A DNA stretch of 49,524 bases from Cytophagales bacterium (GTDB lineage Bacteria > Bacteroidota > Bacteroidia > Cytophagales > Cyclobacteriaceae). This document shows, one piece after another, positions 7,958 to 16,285 of the stretch. A program made the translations under genes and the position numbers. The notes under the pieces are model-generated. The model saw only the letters and a program-made list of their open reading frames with translations. It was not told the DNA's origin and ran no database searches. The stretch's first letter is position 1, and each line of letters opens with the position of its first letter. The DNA lies in the NCBI GenBank assembly GCA_025358885.1, contig JANYHW010000008.1, positions 1 through 49,524 of the forward strand, read 5' to 3'.

Positions 7958-8987
7958 CCTGAACTACTGGTCATTGGATTGGTTCTCACTGTCGACCCTG
8001 CGTGCCTTCACCTGGACGAATTCCCTCTTCCTTTATGCCATTGCCCTCGTCCCGTTCCTGATTATGGTGCGATGGATATGGAGATATTTCTTCAACCAAA
8101 AGCTGCCTGTGGCCTTTACCAAAGCTGATCTGAAGACCTCCCAAGGCACCTTGCTGAGGCTCGTGCCCGAAATTCTCCTGGCATTGGTGCTTGCCTTGCT
8201 GCTCATTGCCTTGGCCCGCCCTCAGAAGACAAATGAAAAAGTGGAGCAATGGACAGAAGGTATCGACATCATGCTTGCCATCGATATCTCCCAGTCGATG
8301 CAGATCGAAGATTTTACACCCAATCGCCTGGAGGCAGCCAAGAATGTGGCACGCGATTTTATCAAAGGTCGGATGCAGGACCGAATTGGAATCGTAGTTT
8401 TTTCCGGAGATGCTTTTTCCCTCACGCCGCTCACCACCGACTACTCCCTTCTCAACGCCTATCTCAATGAATTGAATTTCGATATGATTGAAAGCCGCGG
8501 TACCGCCATTGGCAGCGCACTTGCCGTGGTGACCAACCGGATGCGCGAATCAAATTCAAAATCCAAAGTGTGCATTCTCCTCAGTGATGGGGACAACACG
8601 GCTGGGAATATTGATCCCATCACCTCCGCTGAACTTGCTGCGGCATACAACATCAAGATGTATACCATCGTCGTCGGAAAAGAAGGCATGGTACCCTTTG
8701 GCAAGGATTTTTTTGGAAGGCCAAATATGGTGGAGAACACGGTGGATGAATCCACCATGCGTAAAATTGCTCAAATTGGATCCGGAGAATTTTTCCGTGT
8801 AACCGACAATCAGGCGCTTCTTCAGGTATTCAAAAAAATCGACCAATATGAAAAGGCCGAAATCAAGGAGACGCGATTTAAGGACACGACCGATTTCTAT
8901 TTTATCTATCTGCGGTGGGCCATTGCGTTGTTCCTTCTTTGGCTGTTGATGAAATCAACATTCCTTAGCAACGTCCTCCAGGACTAG
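7950..8987 (+). CDS. batA: BatA-like VWA domain membrane protein
   Basis: This 345-residue protein has N-terminal hydrophobic segments (FLYAIALVPFLIMVRW and LVPEILLALVLALLLIALA). A von Willebrand factor A domain (about 100-300) follows with a complete MIDAS start, DISQS in AIDISQSMQIEDF, then SRGTAIGSAL and LLSDGDN, which carry the other metal ligands. It ends in a C-terminal transmembrane helix (WAIALFLLWLLMK). Bat proteins were linked to oxygen tolerance in Bacteroides; they probably act with MoxR and DUF58 partners. The stop codon overlaps the convergent LysE-family gene within a CTAG. No batB follows, so the cluster is short here. Confidence 0.93.
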   Translation: MDNLNYWSLDWFSLSTLRAFTWTNSLFLYAIALVPFLIMVRWIWRYFFNQKLPVAFTKADLKTSQGTLLRLVPEILLALVLALLLIALARPQKTNEKVEQWTEGIDIMLAIDISQSMQIEDFTPNRLEAAKNVARDFIKGRMQDRIGIVVFSGDAFSLTPLTTDYSLLNAYLNELNFDMIESRGTAIGSALAVVTNRMRESNSKSKVCILLSDGDNTAGNIDPITSAELAAAYNIKMYTIVVGKEGMVPFGKDFFGRPNMVENTVDESTMRKIAQIGSGEFFRVTDNQALLQVFKKIDQYEKAEIKETRFKDTTDFYFIYLRWAIALFLLWLLMKSTFLSNVLQD

Positions 8988-9616
8988 CCAAAGGAAATTG
9001 TTTTCGCCACGTAAATAAGCCTGCCTCCAAAAACAATAAGTACGATACCGAGTATGATGTTCATGATCATCAATGAACGATGTGTCAGCAGAAGCCTGAG
9101 TTTGCCGGCCAGGTACGCCTTCAGGATATCAGTAGAAAGAATGGTACCCAGCATGGCGGAAAAAAACAGACTGAAATCTCCGGGGCCGGAGTAACCAAAA
9201 TTAATCGTTGCCAAACTTACCGTTCCTATCCAGAAGAAAAGCACCATGGGGGTCATCCCATTGATGATAAATCCCTTAATCATGTAGCGATAAAATTTTT
9301 TCTCTACAATGGGTCCGGAGACTTCCTCTGATCTCTTTCGGCTCTTTACGACGAGATGATACATTCCAAAGCCAATCAGGATTGCGCCACCAACGTAAGC
9401 CATGTATATTTTCAGGTTTGAATTGACCATGACCTGCGCCAATCCCAAATAACTTATAACGACGTATAGGATGTCGCTCAGTGAAACACCAAATGCCACG
9501 AGAACGCCTTTCCAAAAACCCCGTTCAATACTGGTTTGAATGATGGTAAAGAAAACCGGTCCAACCAGGAAGGTCAACACGATACCCAGTTGAATGCCAT
9601 TGAAAACAATCTCCAT
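8984..9616 (-). CDS. LysE family amino-acid exporter
   Basis: This 210-residue inner-membrane protein has about six hydrophobic helices. The family signature is GIQLGIVLTFLVGPVFFTIIQ followed by GFWKGVLVAFGVSLSDI. LysE-family proteins export amino acids or similar small molecules by exchange with protons; the substrate cannot be told. The start is taken at ATG 9616 because it overlaps the GH3 stop as TAATG, which suggests coupled translation. An in-frame upstream start at 9640 would put eight extra residues (GVFPEKV-like) inside the GH3 gene and is less likely. The 3' end meets batA tail to tail. Confidence 0.9.
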   Translation of the reverse strand: MEIVFNGIQLGIVLTFLVGPVFFTIIQTSIERGFWKGVLVAFGVSLSDILYVVISYLGLAQVMVNSNLKIYMAYVGGAILIGFGMYHLVVKSRKRSEEVSGPIVEKKFYRYMIKGFIINGMTPMVLFFWIGTVSLATINFGYSGPGDFSLFFSAMLGTILSTDILKAYLAGKLRLLLTHRSLMIMNIILGIVLIVFGGRLIYVAKTISFG

Positions 9617-11148
9617 TACTTTTTCAGGAAAGACTCCCAATCTTCCAATTGGGCGGGTTTGAGGACACGAGGGAATTTATTCTGGCCGCCGACCTTTCCT
9701 TTGGATTCCATCCACGCGTAGAAAGTGCTGACTGGCACAACGTCCACATTCACATCTTTCAATGCCGCACTCCGTTCCACAGCATAATCATCGTTGAGTT
9801 GTTTCAGAAAGTAATCGAGTCGTTCTCTAAGCAATTTCACATCTACTTTATTGTCGGTGCCAATAAACCAATGGTGCGCAAAGAGTGAACCATGAGGTAT
9901 GCCCGCAACTGCAAATTCCTTGATGTCGATGTTCAATTCATTAGAGACCAATTCAACGGCCTTGTTCATGTTATCCACGGACAAATGCTCGCCGCACAAA
10001 CTCAAAAAATGTTTTGTCCGACCGGTAATTACAATTTCACACTCTTCTATGTTGGTGAACTTGATCACATCGCCAATTAAGTATCGCCAAGCCCCTGAGC
10101 AAGTGGATAAGAGCAGTGCATACTCCTTTCCTTCTTTTACCTCGTCGATGATAACTGTTTTGGCATCTGCTTTTAGTTCCCCTGTCGGTTCGAAATTGTC
10201 GTCGTTGAAGGGGACGAACTCATAAAAGATGCCATTATTCAGGACTAGTTTCATTGATCGGAGCCTTGGCTCTGCCTGGTAGGCCACAAATCCTTCTGAC
10301 GCCAGGTAGGTTTCTATGTAGTTGATGGGGCGACCAAGGAGTCTTTCGAACCCTTTGCGGTACGGATCAAAGGATACTCCGCCATGAACATACACCTGCA
10401 GGTTCGGCCAGATCTCGTGGATGTTCTTTACTTTATGGTGAGCAATAATCCTTTCCAGGAGGATTTGTATCCAGGCCGGTACACCCACGATGATGCCGAT
10501 GTCCCAATCGTCTGCCTTCCGTGTAATCTCTTCAAGTTTCGCTTCCCACTTCCTGGTTTTTGCTATTTTCTTGCCGGGCTTATAAAAATGCTGAAACCAA
10601 AATGGCAACCGTGCAGCCTGAATGCCGCTCAAATCTCCTTCGAAGTAACTGCCCTTCCTGTTGAGGTGGGTGCTGCCGCCAATCATGAGAATGCCTGCTT
10701 CAAAAAACTTGGTGGGCAGATCATATTTCGACAATGACAGAATCTGGCGGATACTCGTCTTTTGTATCGCCTTGGTCATGTCCTTCGTCACCGGGATATA
10801 TTTTGACGCCGCATCCGAAGTCCCAGAGCTTAGCGCAAAGTATTTTACCCTTCCAGGCCAGCAGATGTTCTTGGCTCCCTTAAGAGCCAACTGCCACCAA
10901 TCTTTGTAAATCTTATTGTAATCATGCAGGGGAATTCCCTTGAAATGTTTGTAAAACTCTTTTGGTCCCCGACGGAATGACTTCAGGATGCTTTGAAAGT
11001 TATAGTATTTACCAAACTCCGTATGACTTGCCGTAATCAATAACTCCTTTAAAACGTTCTTCTGGAGCTCAAATGGGGTTGCATACTCTTGCTCGAGATT
11101 TTCACGAAGTTTTATCCCTCTTTTCAGCAACGTACCGAGGATAGCCAT
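9616..11148 (-). CDS. GH3 family acyl-adenylate amido synthetase-like protein
   Basis: This 510-residue protein of the GH3 auxin-responsive-promoter family belongs to the adenylate-forming enzymes that, in plants, join amino acids to auxin or jasmonate. Visible features are the N-terminal segment FELQKNVLKELLITASHTEFGKYY, the ATP-binding Ser/Thr-rich loop ALSSGTSDAASKYIP (about residues 107-121), YLASEGFVAYQ and LLSTCSGAWRYLIGDVI, and the hinge-region ITGRTKHFLSLCGEHLS. These are the standard motifs in order. Bacterial GH3 proteins are common in Bacteroidota, but their substrates are unknown. It is coupled by TAATG to the LysE-like exporter; a shared amino-acid-related substrate is possible but untested. 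Confidence 0.92.
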   Translation of the reverse strand: MAILGTLLKRGIKLRENLEQEYATPFELQKNVLKELLITASHTEFGKYYNFQSILKSFRRGPKEFYKHFKGIPLHDYNKIYKDWWQLALKGAKNICWPGRVKYFALSSGTSDAASKYIPVTKDMTKAIQKTSIRQILSLSKYDLPTKFFEAGILMIGGSTHLNRKGSYFEGDLSGIQAARLPFWFQHFYKPGKKIAKTRKWEAKLEEITRKADDWDIGIIVGVPAWIQILLERIIAHHKVKNIHEIWPNLQVYVHGGVSFDPYRKGFERLLGRPINYIETYLASEGFVAYQAEPRLRSMKLVLNNGIFYEFVPFNDDNFEPTGELKADAKTVIIDEVKEGKEYALLLSTCSGAWRYLIGDVIKFTNIEECEIVITGRTKHFLSLCGEHLSVDNMNKAVELVSNELNIDIKEFAVAGIPHGSLFAHHWFIGTDNKVDVKLLRERLDYFLKQLNDDYAVERSAALKDVNVDVVPVSTFYAWMESKGKVGGQNKFPRVLKPAQLEDWESFLKK

Positions 11149-11155
11149 ATTTTTG
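11148..11155 (+). promoter_or_regulatory. Bacteroidota-type -7 promoter element (TATTTTTG)
   Basis: This is an exact TAnnTTTG match 28 bases before the YggS ATG at 11184, overlapping the start codon of the divergent GH3 gene. No good -33 match is visible. Confidence 0.4.
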
Positions 11156-11183
11156 TCAGGGATTGTAAAAGGTTAAAGATAGA

Positions 11184-11870
11184 ATGGGAATCAAAAATAA
11201 CATAGAGAAATTCCGGTCCGAGCTAAAACCATATGGCGCAAAATTAATTGCGGTCTCCAAAACCCATCCAGCGGAGAAAATCAGGGAGGCGTATGAGTCC
11301 GGTCAAAGGATTTTCGGAGAAAACAAGGTTCAGGAGATGGTTGAAAAGCAATCGCAACTTGCCCCTGACCTCGAGTGGCACCTCATCGGACACCTTCAGC
11401 GAAACAAAGTCAAATACATTGCCCCATTCGTTTCCCTTATTCATTCGGTGGACTCAATGAAGTTGCTGGACGAAATCAACAAACAAGGAAAAAGGTACAA
11501 CAAAGTGATTCCATGCCTGCTACAGGTATATATTGCCAGGGAAGAAACCAAGTTTGGCCTGGATTTTCGCGAACTCTATCAATTCATCCAGGCACCGGAA
11601 GTAAAGACTTATGAATTTGTATTGGTCAATGGACTGATGGGCATGGCCACACTGACCGAGGAAGAGACCCAAATCCGTGATGAATTCCGGTCCCTCCGGC
11701 AAGTGTTTGATGAACTGAAACAACTGTCCCTTCCATCCAACTTCAACATGAAGGAATTATCCATGGGCATGAGTTCCGACTACCAGATTGCATTGGATGA
11801 GGGGAGCACCATGGTCAGGATTGGCACTGCGATTTTTGGCTCAAGGAAAATATCTGATGAACCATCATAA
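11184..11870 (+). CDS. YggS family pyridoxal-phosphate homeostasis protein
   Basis: This 228-residue COG0325 protein binds PLP as a single-domain TIM barrel and is implicated in vitamin B6 and amino/keto acid homeostasis without known catalysis. The PLP lysine lies in LIAVSKTHP (about residue 26). Other conserved segments are IFGENKVQEM, EWHLIGHLQRNKVKYI, SMGMSSDYQIAL and VRIGTAIFG, which span the phosphate-binding site. Length is normal. The DUF423 gene follows after 11 bases. Confidence 0.95.
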   Translation: MGIKNNIEKFRSELKPYGAKLIAVSKTHPAEKIREAYESGQRIFGENKVQEMVEKQSQLAPDLEWHLIGHLQRNKVKYIAPFVSLIHSVDSMKLLDEINKQGKRYNKVIPCLLQVYIAREETKFGLDFRELYQFIQAPEVKTYEFVLVNGLMGMATLTEEETQIRDEFRSLRQVFDELKQLSLPSNFNMKELSMGMSSDYQIALDEGSTMVRIGTAIFGSRKISDEPS

Positions 11871-11881
11871 ATCAACAGCAA

Positions 11882-12259
11882 ATGAAGATGACACAATATA
11901 CAATTCTGATGGTAGCCGCTCTTTTAGGGGCGCTTGCAGTAGGGCTTGGAGCATTTGGAGCACACGCACTGAAATCAACCCTGGAAGCGAATGGGAGATT
12001 GGATACCTATGAGCTGGCGGTGCGCTATCAATTCTACCATGTTATGGCTTTGCTGGCAACAGGTATACTCGTAGATAAATTTCCATTGCTGAGTTTATCT
12101 GCATGGTTATTCATTGTAGGGATTATCGTGTTCAGCGGAAGCTTGTACACCCTGGCATTGACAGGTCAAAAATGGTGGGGAGCTGTAACCCCCATGGGTG
12201 GAGTAGCCTTTATTGCCGGATGGCTTTACTTTCTTTGGGCCGTGTATAAGGCCAGATAG
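11882..12259 (+). CDS. DUF423 family membrane protein
   Basis: This 125-residue integral membrane protein has about four hydrophobic helices. The family pattern is visible: LGALAVGLGAFGAHALK at the N terminus, then YELAVRYQFYHVMALL, FSGSLYTLAL and VTPMGGVAFIAGWL. The function of DUF423 proteins is unknown. It lies directly after the YggS gene and ends 2 bases before the convergent DUF1573 gene. Confidence 0.93.
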   Translation: MKMTQYTILMVAALLGALAVGLGAFGAHALKSTLEANGRLDTYELAVRYQFYHVMALLATGILVDKFPLLSLSAWLFIVGIIVFSGSLYTLALTGQKWWGAVTPMGGVAFIAGWLYFLWAVYKAR

Positions 12260-12261
12260 GG

Positions 12262-12660
12262 CTAGTTCGGGGTCTTCTTTTCTACCACATTGGCAGTAAA
12301 AGATATTTGCCCACCCTCAGGATTCACAACATTGGAAACTACCGTGACTACTTTATTCTGTTTGCCAAATTTTCCCAGGCTGTTGAAGGCAACCGTAATT
12401 TCTCCCGATTGACCCGGCGTAATCGGATCGCGGGCCCAACCTTTAGGCGTGGTGCATCCGCAAGTTACCTGGACGTTTGTGATAATGAGTGGCTCATTAC
12501 CGGTGTTTTTAAACTTGAAGGTGTGCTCAACCTTGTCGCCCTGAGCGACGTCCCCAAAGTCATGCGTCGATTTTTCCCATGAAATCACAGGCCCCTTCCC
12601 TTGGGCAAGTGAACCAAGTGCTACACTTATGGTCATCAGGACAAAAAATAACCCCTTCAT
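12262..12660 (-). CDS. DUF1573 domain protein, secreted
   Basis: This 132-residue protein has a signal peptide ending near LGSLAQG and a single Ig-like DUF1573 domain (about residues 25-125). Diagnostic features are HDFGDVAQGD, HTFKFKNTGNEPLII and the Cys pair in VTCGCTTP. The domain resembles ASH/MSP-type beta sandwiches. It is very common in Bacteroidota and probably sits in the periplasm; its role is unknown. A promoter-like TAAATTTG lies just upstream. Confidence 0.92.
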   Translation of the reverse strand: MKGLFFVLMTISVALGSLAQGKGPVISWEKSTHDFGDVAQGDKVEHTFKFKNTGNEPLIITNVQVTCGCTTPKGWARDPITPGQSGEITVAFNSLGKFGKQNKVVTVVSNVVNPEGGQISFTANVVEKKTPN

Positions 12661-12676
12661 AGTCCGTGATTTTTTA

Positions 12677-12684
12677 CAAATTTA
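12677..12684 (-). promoter_or_regulatory. Bacteroidota-type -7 promoter element (TAAATTTG)
   Basis: Read on the minus strand this is an exact TAnnTTTG match, 16 bases before the ATG of the DUF1573 gene. The -33 position shows only a partial match (AATG). Confidence 0.4.
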
Positions 12685-12718
12685 GGCATTCAGGACCATA
12701 ACGCATTACATCACATTT

Positions 12719-13195
12719 GTGGATAAATCTATTGTAGAAATATATGGGAATAAAGTCAGAACACGGGTCTGCGGGCTTTGCTGGCAAGGAGATAGCCTGC
12801 TCATGGTAAATCACAGGGGGTTGCATGATCATGACTTTTGGTCTCCCCCGGGTGGAGGCATCGTTTTCGGGCAGTCTGCAGAATCAAATCTTGTAAGAGA
12901 ATTCAAAGAAGAAACGGGCCTGGACATCCGGGTTGAACGATTCCAATTTGCCTGTGAATTTGTCCACCCTCCCCTCCACGCCATTGAGCTCTTTTTTCTA
13001 GTAGGGGTTGTCGGGGGAGAATTGGAATTGGGGCGCGACCCTGAGATGCCAGAAAAGGAGCAGATCATCAAAGATGTAAGATTCCTCTCATGTAACGAGA
13101 TTGAAAGTATGCCCGAAAGTCAGAGGCACGGAGTCTTCAGATTGGCCAAAAACAGAGAAAAAATCCTGAACCTGCAGGGTTATTTGATAATTTAG
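12719..13195 (+). CDS. Nudix hydrolase with an altered Nudix box
   Basis: This 158-residue Nudix protein probably hydrolyses a nucleoside-diphosphate derivative; the substrate is unknown. The start is GTG at 12719: no in-frame ATG exists before residue 29, and the N-terminal strand (IVEIYGNKVRTRVCGL) is needed for the fold. The Nudix box spans residues 46-68. It keeps REFKEETGL (60-68), so the metal-binding EE pair is present. The first Glu of the GX5EX7REUXEEXGU pattern is Gln52, however. Activity may therefore be altered. It has its own short intergenic region and faces away from DUF1573. Confidence 0.88.
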   Translation: MDKSIVEIYGNKVRTRVCGLCWQGDSLLMVNHRGLHDHDFWSPPGGGIVFGQSAESNLVREFKEETGLDIRVERFQFACEFVHPPLHAIELFFLVGVVGGELELGRDPEMPEKEQIIKDVRFLSCNEIESMPESQRHGVFRLAKNREKILNLQGYLII

Positions 13196-13287
13196 AATGA
13201 AATACCCCCATTGATCCAAAAAACTGAAAATTGAGCTTAAAAATCTCAAAAAACGAACTTATTATTGCAAGCTAAACCTGAACCACA

Positions 13288-14097
13288 ATGAACCTGACGA
13301 AAATCCTCACGGTAGTTTTATTTACAATCAGCCTTGTCCTTGGGTATTACTTATATAGTGGCGTCCAGAAGGTTATTGACGATAAGGCCATTATTGAATC
13401 TACTGAATTTGCCGTTATTGAGAAGCTGATGTTGATCCGTGAAGCGGAATCCGTGTATCAGGAACAATTTGGCAAGTACACAGGAAGCTGGGATAGTTTG
13501 GCGCGTTTCATTGAAACGGGAAAAGTACCTATCCTCCAAAGAAGAGAAGAAATCAAGCAAAAGGCCTACGGCGGTGAAGAGGTGGTAATCCACGTCGACA
13601 CCCTCGGTTTTGTTTCTGCAAAGGAGAGTATCTTCAAAAAGAACTACTCCATGAATGCGACGGAGAACGGCGTTTTTGAAGGGTATAAAGTCAAAGAGGG
13701 TGATGAAGTCATAAAGAACCAGAAAGCTTATAGTATAAAAGTTGGCGAACGCAGAAACGAACCACCTTTTCAGGAAAAAGGTACAATTGACAGCCTCGCT
13801 GCAGTTAAGCCTGGTGAATCTGTAATCAAAGGCAAGGTGCTTATTTACTATTCGGATTATGTTTTCAACAAGAACACCAATCTTAGCAAAATCGGGGAAG
13901 TTCCAGGCCATCCTGGTCTTCTGTTTGATATCTATGTGAAGAAGATTGACCGCAACGGTGTGTTGGTGGATGTAATTGAGGTGAAAGACCCGAAGCCGAT
14001 CGATCCAAGGCGTAAGGAAAGCAACGATCAGAAGACCCGCAAGCCACTGCGATTTGGCTCGCGCACAGATGTTGCTACAGCCGGAAACTGGGAATAA
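13288..14097 (+). CDS. Membrane-anchored protein with pilin-like N terminus, function unknown
   Basis: This 269-residue protein has one N-terminal transmembrane helix (residues 5-25) followed by an amphipathic helix and the segment EAESVYQEQFGKYTGSWDSLARFI. That segment resembles the region after the membrane helix in type II secretion pseudopilins and similar proteins. The rest is soluble and Lys/Glu-rich, with a basic tail. No typical prepilin peptidase site is seen, so pilin function is doubtful. A 250-residue antisense frame covers the same bases, but this strand has the better start, membrane topology and fit with its downstream neighbours (DUF3822, coaD). Ten bases separate it from DUF3822. 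Confidence 0.85.
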   Translation: MNLTKILTVVLFTISLVLGYYLYSGVQKVIDDKAIIESTEFAVIEKLMLIREAESVYQEQFGKYTGSWDSLARFIETGKVPILQRREEIKQKAYGGEEVVIHVDTLGFVSAKESIFKKNYSMNATENGVFEGYKVKEGDEVIKNQKAYSIKVGERRNEPPFQEKGTIDSLAAVKPGESVIKGKVLIYYSDYVFNKNTNLSKIGEVPGHPGLLFDIYVKKIDRNGVLVDVIEVKDPKPIDPRRKESNDQKTRKPLRFGSRTDVATAGNWE

Positions 14098-14106
14098 CTG
14101 CATATT

Positions 14107-14997
14107 TTGTCATCCATTGCTGCGCGCCATAAGCTGATCAAGAAGATCAAAGACGAGAAGTTTGATGAGGATAATCTTCACCGTTATATTCTACTGACTC
14201 AAATTGGCGCAAAAGACTTTCAGGCGGCAGTCATCGACAGCGATGACAACCGCCTGATTTTTTTTGAAGACTACGTTTTTAATGAGGTCAACTCTCAGGC
14301 AGAACTTCAGACAGCCATCCAGGCTCTATTTGATTCCCATGAATATCTTTCAGCCGGCTTCTGGAAAGAGGTGAGGATTTCAATTAAGAACAACAAGTTC
14401 ATCCAGGTCCCTTCTTCCCTGTTCATCCCCGATGCAGCCGGGGAATATCTAAGGTTCAATGCGGTCATTGACCCTGGAACAGAGTCCATCAAATCATGCC
14501 AAAACCACCGAACAGATGCTGTAACAATTTTCGCTTTGCAAAAAGATATGCTTCAATGGCTTGAGAAAGTATATGCCAACACGACGGTCCACACCTTTCA
14601 TCAATCCAGCGCCCTGATCGAAGGCGTGTTGGCCGCTGCCAAAAGCGATGGAAACAATCCTTTGTATGTGTATGTCGACCGCTTTAAACTTCATGTGTTG
14701 TTTGTCAAAGAGGGAAAGCTCATTTACTACAACCAATTCCAGATCAAACAATTTACCGACTATGTAAAATACATCATGTTGGTGATGAAAGCCATGGGGA
14801 TGAATCAGGAAACCAGTCGTGTTATTCTGTGGGGGTATATAGGAAAGAATTCACCTCACTATCAGGAGTTCATCAAGTATGTAAGAAATGTGTCCTTCGG
14901 CGATCGTCCGGCACACCTGCGGTTCGGTTACTTGTTTGATGAAATCCAGGAACACCATTATTTCGACTTATATTCCCTCCACTTGCTCACGGCATGA
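14107..14997 (+). CDS. DUF3822 family protein
   Basis: This 296-residue cytoplasmic protein matches the Bacteroidota-restricted DUF3822 family by pattern: YILLTQIGAKDFQAAVID near the start, FEDYVF, VHTFHQSSALIEGVL, then PLYVYVDRFKLHVLFVKEGKL and FTDYVKYIMLVMKAMGMN. The layout, two related halves with beta-strand-rich openings, suggests an actin-like (ASKHA) fold. This is inference. The start is TTG at 14107, since no ATG occurs in frame before residue 142. The stop overlaps the coaD start (ATGA), a linkage with coaD that argues for coupled expression. Confidence 0.85.
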   Translation: MSSIAARHKLIKKIKDEKFDEDNLHRYILLTQIGAKDFQAAVIDSDDNRLIFFEDYVFNEVNSQAELQTAIQALFDSHEYLSAGFWKEVRISIKNNKFIQVPSSLFIPDAAGEYLRFNAVIDPGTESIKSCQNHRTDAVTIFALQKDMLQWLEKVYANTTVHTFHQSSALIEGVLAAAKSDGNNPLYVYVDRFKLHVLFVKEGKLIYYNQFQIKQFTDYVKYIMLVMKAMGMNQETSRVILWGYIGKNSPHYQEFIKYVRNVSFGDRPAHLRFGYLFDEIQEHHYFDLYSLHLLTA

Positions 14998-15449
14998 AAC
15001 GTGTTGCCCTCTTCCCTGGATCCTTCGACCCTTTCACCAAAGGACATGAAGATATTGTGCTAAGGGGCCTGGTCCTGTTCGATGAGATAATTGTTGCCAT
15101 TGGCTACAACAGTCAGAAAGACCACCGTTATTTCAAGATCGATTTCATGATTGAAAAAATTCAGGAGACATTTTCAAAATATCCACAGATCAGTGTAATC
15201 ACCTATTCGGAGCTGACGGCTGAGCTGGCGCGCAAGCAGAATGCCAATTACCTCCTGCGGGGCCTGAGGAACACCACCGATTTTGAATATGAGAATAGCA
15301 TTTCGCAGGTCAATCGATACCTGAATAGCCAGCTGGAATCTGTCTTTCTGATCACTTCCCCTCCTTTTGCTGCCATCAACTCATCGATTATCCGGGAAGT
15401 TCACCGCTACGGCGGAGATGTGTCTCCCTTACTGCCGTATAAACTTTAA
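14994..15449 (+). CDS. coaD: Pantetheine-phosphate adenylyltransferase
   Basis: CoaD catalyses the penultimate step of coenzyme A synthesis, 4'-phosphopantetheine plus ATP to dephospho-CoA. The 151-residue length is normal. Motifs are FPGSFDPFTKGHEDI at the N terminus (with the T/HxGH nucleotide-binding signature), LRGLRNTTDFEYE and the C-terminal INSSIIREV, equivalent to the ISSTxxR motif. The ATG overlaps the DUF3822 stop by 4 bases. The stop overlaps that of the convergent Nudix gene within TTAA. Confidence 0.97.
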   Translation: MKRVALFPGSFDPFTKGHEDIVLRGLVLFDEIIVAIGYNSQKDHRYFKIDFMIEKIQETFSKYPQISVITYSELTAELARKQNANYLLRGLRNTTDFEYENSISQVNRYLNSQLESVFLITSPPFAAINSSIIREVHRYGGDVSPLLPYKL

Positions 15450-16135
15450 CGGCCGGAGTCCGCCTTTTCTGTGATCCTGTAGTACTCTTCAAATACGAAC
15501 CGTATCGACTTGTAGGAATTTTCAAGGGCATGATAGACTTCTTTCTCCGTCATCCACCGCACATCTTCAATATCTTCTTCCACCCTCGGTTTTATTTTTG
15601 AATCATCGATCAGTTCCATGACATACCAGCGTGTCTTTTTAAGCATGCTGTTTCTGTTCATGGTGTAGGTATGCCACGTGGTACATATCTTCTTACCCAC
15701 TTTGACGGTCACATTGCATTCTTCCTGTATCTCCCGCTCTGCCGTGCGTTTGTATTCTTCCCCACTCTCTTTCTTGCCCTTTGGCAAATCCCACTTCTTC
15801 ATGCGGTAGATCATCAGGAAACGTTCCTTTTTCTTGATGAGACCACCGGCAGCCCTCACTACCTTGTACTTCTTCTTCAGAAAGACCTTGACCGCCTCGT
15901 AATCATCCACCGTCAAATCAAGAGAAAGCAGGTTTGTGGGCACCTTTGAGTTTAGCAAATCCAATATAGAATTAAGGTCATTTACGCTGGCCTGCTTGAT
16001 CCAAACATGGTTGATCAATTTAACTTTCGTAATAGGCTCTTTGGGCGCGTTGATCTCGTGATTAAAGTTGCCTTCCCCGGGTTGTGTGCCCGGCTCCCAG
16101 ATGCGGACAGGGATATCGTTAACGAATAGGTTCAT
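15446..16135 (-). CDS. Nudix hydrolase with N-terminal extension
   Basis: This 229-residue protein has a C-terminal Nudix domain (about residues 95-229) and an N-terminal region of about 90 residues with no recognised domain. The Nudix box (120-142) has G120, E126, R134-E135 and E138-E139, all metal-binding positions intact; the usual final Gly is Asn141. KKWDLPKGK precedes it. ATG 16135 is preferred since the protein then begins MNLFVNDIPVRIW; an in-frame upstream ATG at 16159 would add eight residues. The combination resembles diadenosine-polyphosphate or similar hydrolases of Bacteroidota, but the substrate is unknown. It converges on coaD. Confidence 0.88.
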   Translation of the reverse strand: MNLFVNDIPVRIWEPGTQPGEGNFNHEINAPKEPITKVKLINHVWIKQASVNDLNSILDLLNSKVPTNLLSLDLTVDDYEAVKVFLKKKYKVVRAAGGLIKKKERFLMIYRMKKWDLPKGKKESGEEYKRTAEREIQEECNVTVKVGKKICTTWHTYTMNRNSMLKKTRWYVMELIDDSKIKPRVEEDIEDVRWMTEKEVYHALENSYKSIRFVFEEYYRITEKADSGR

Positions 16136-16272
16136 GCATACTTTACACTGCAAAAACACGAATATTTTTCAATCCGGCAACCCGTTTAGGTCACTTTTTG
16201 AAATCAAGTCATTGGCGAGGTGTTACAACCCGACTTTTATTCTCCAGATTCGGTTTTGCCTTCCGCTCCCAA

Positions 16273-16280
16273 TATGTTTG
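16273..16280 (+). promoter_or_regulatory. Bacteroidota-type -7 promoter element (TATGTTTG)
   Basis: This exact TAnnTTTG match lies 34 bases before the pyrE ATG. Initiation would be expected around 16287, within the first arm of the alternative hairpins described for pyrE. A TTTTG at 16254-16258 is too close to serve as a normal -33 element. Confidence 0.45.
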
Positions 16281-16285
16281 GTCTG

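Noticed and set aside
13351-14103. 250-codon minus-strand open frame
   Set aside because: It is antisense to the 13288 gene and its translation is unstructured and Phe-rich in a way typical of shadow frames. The plus strand has a clear start, membrane helix and operon fit.
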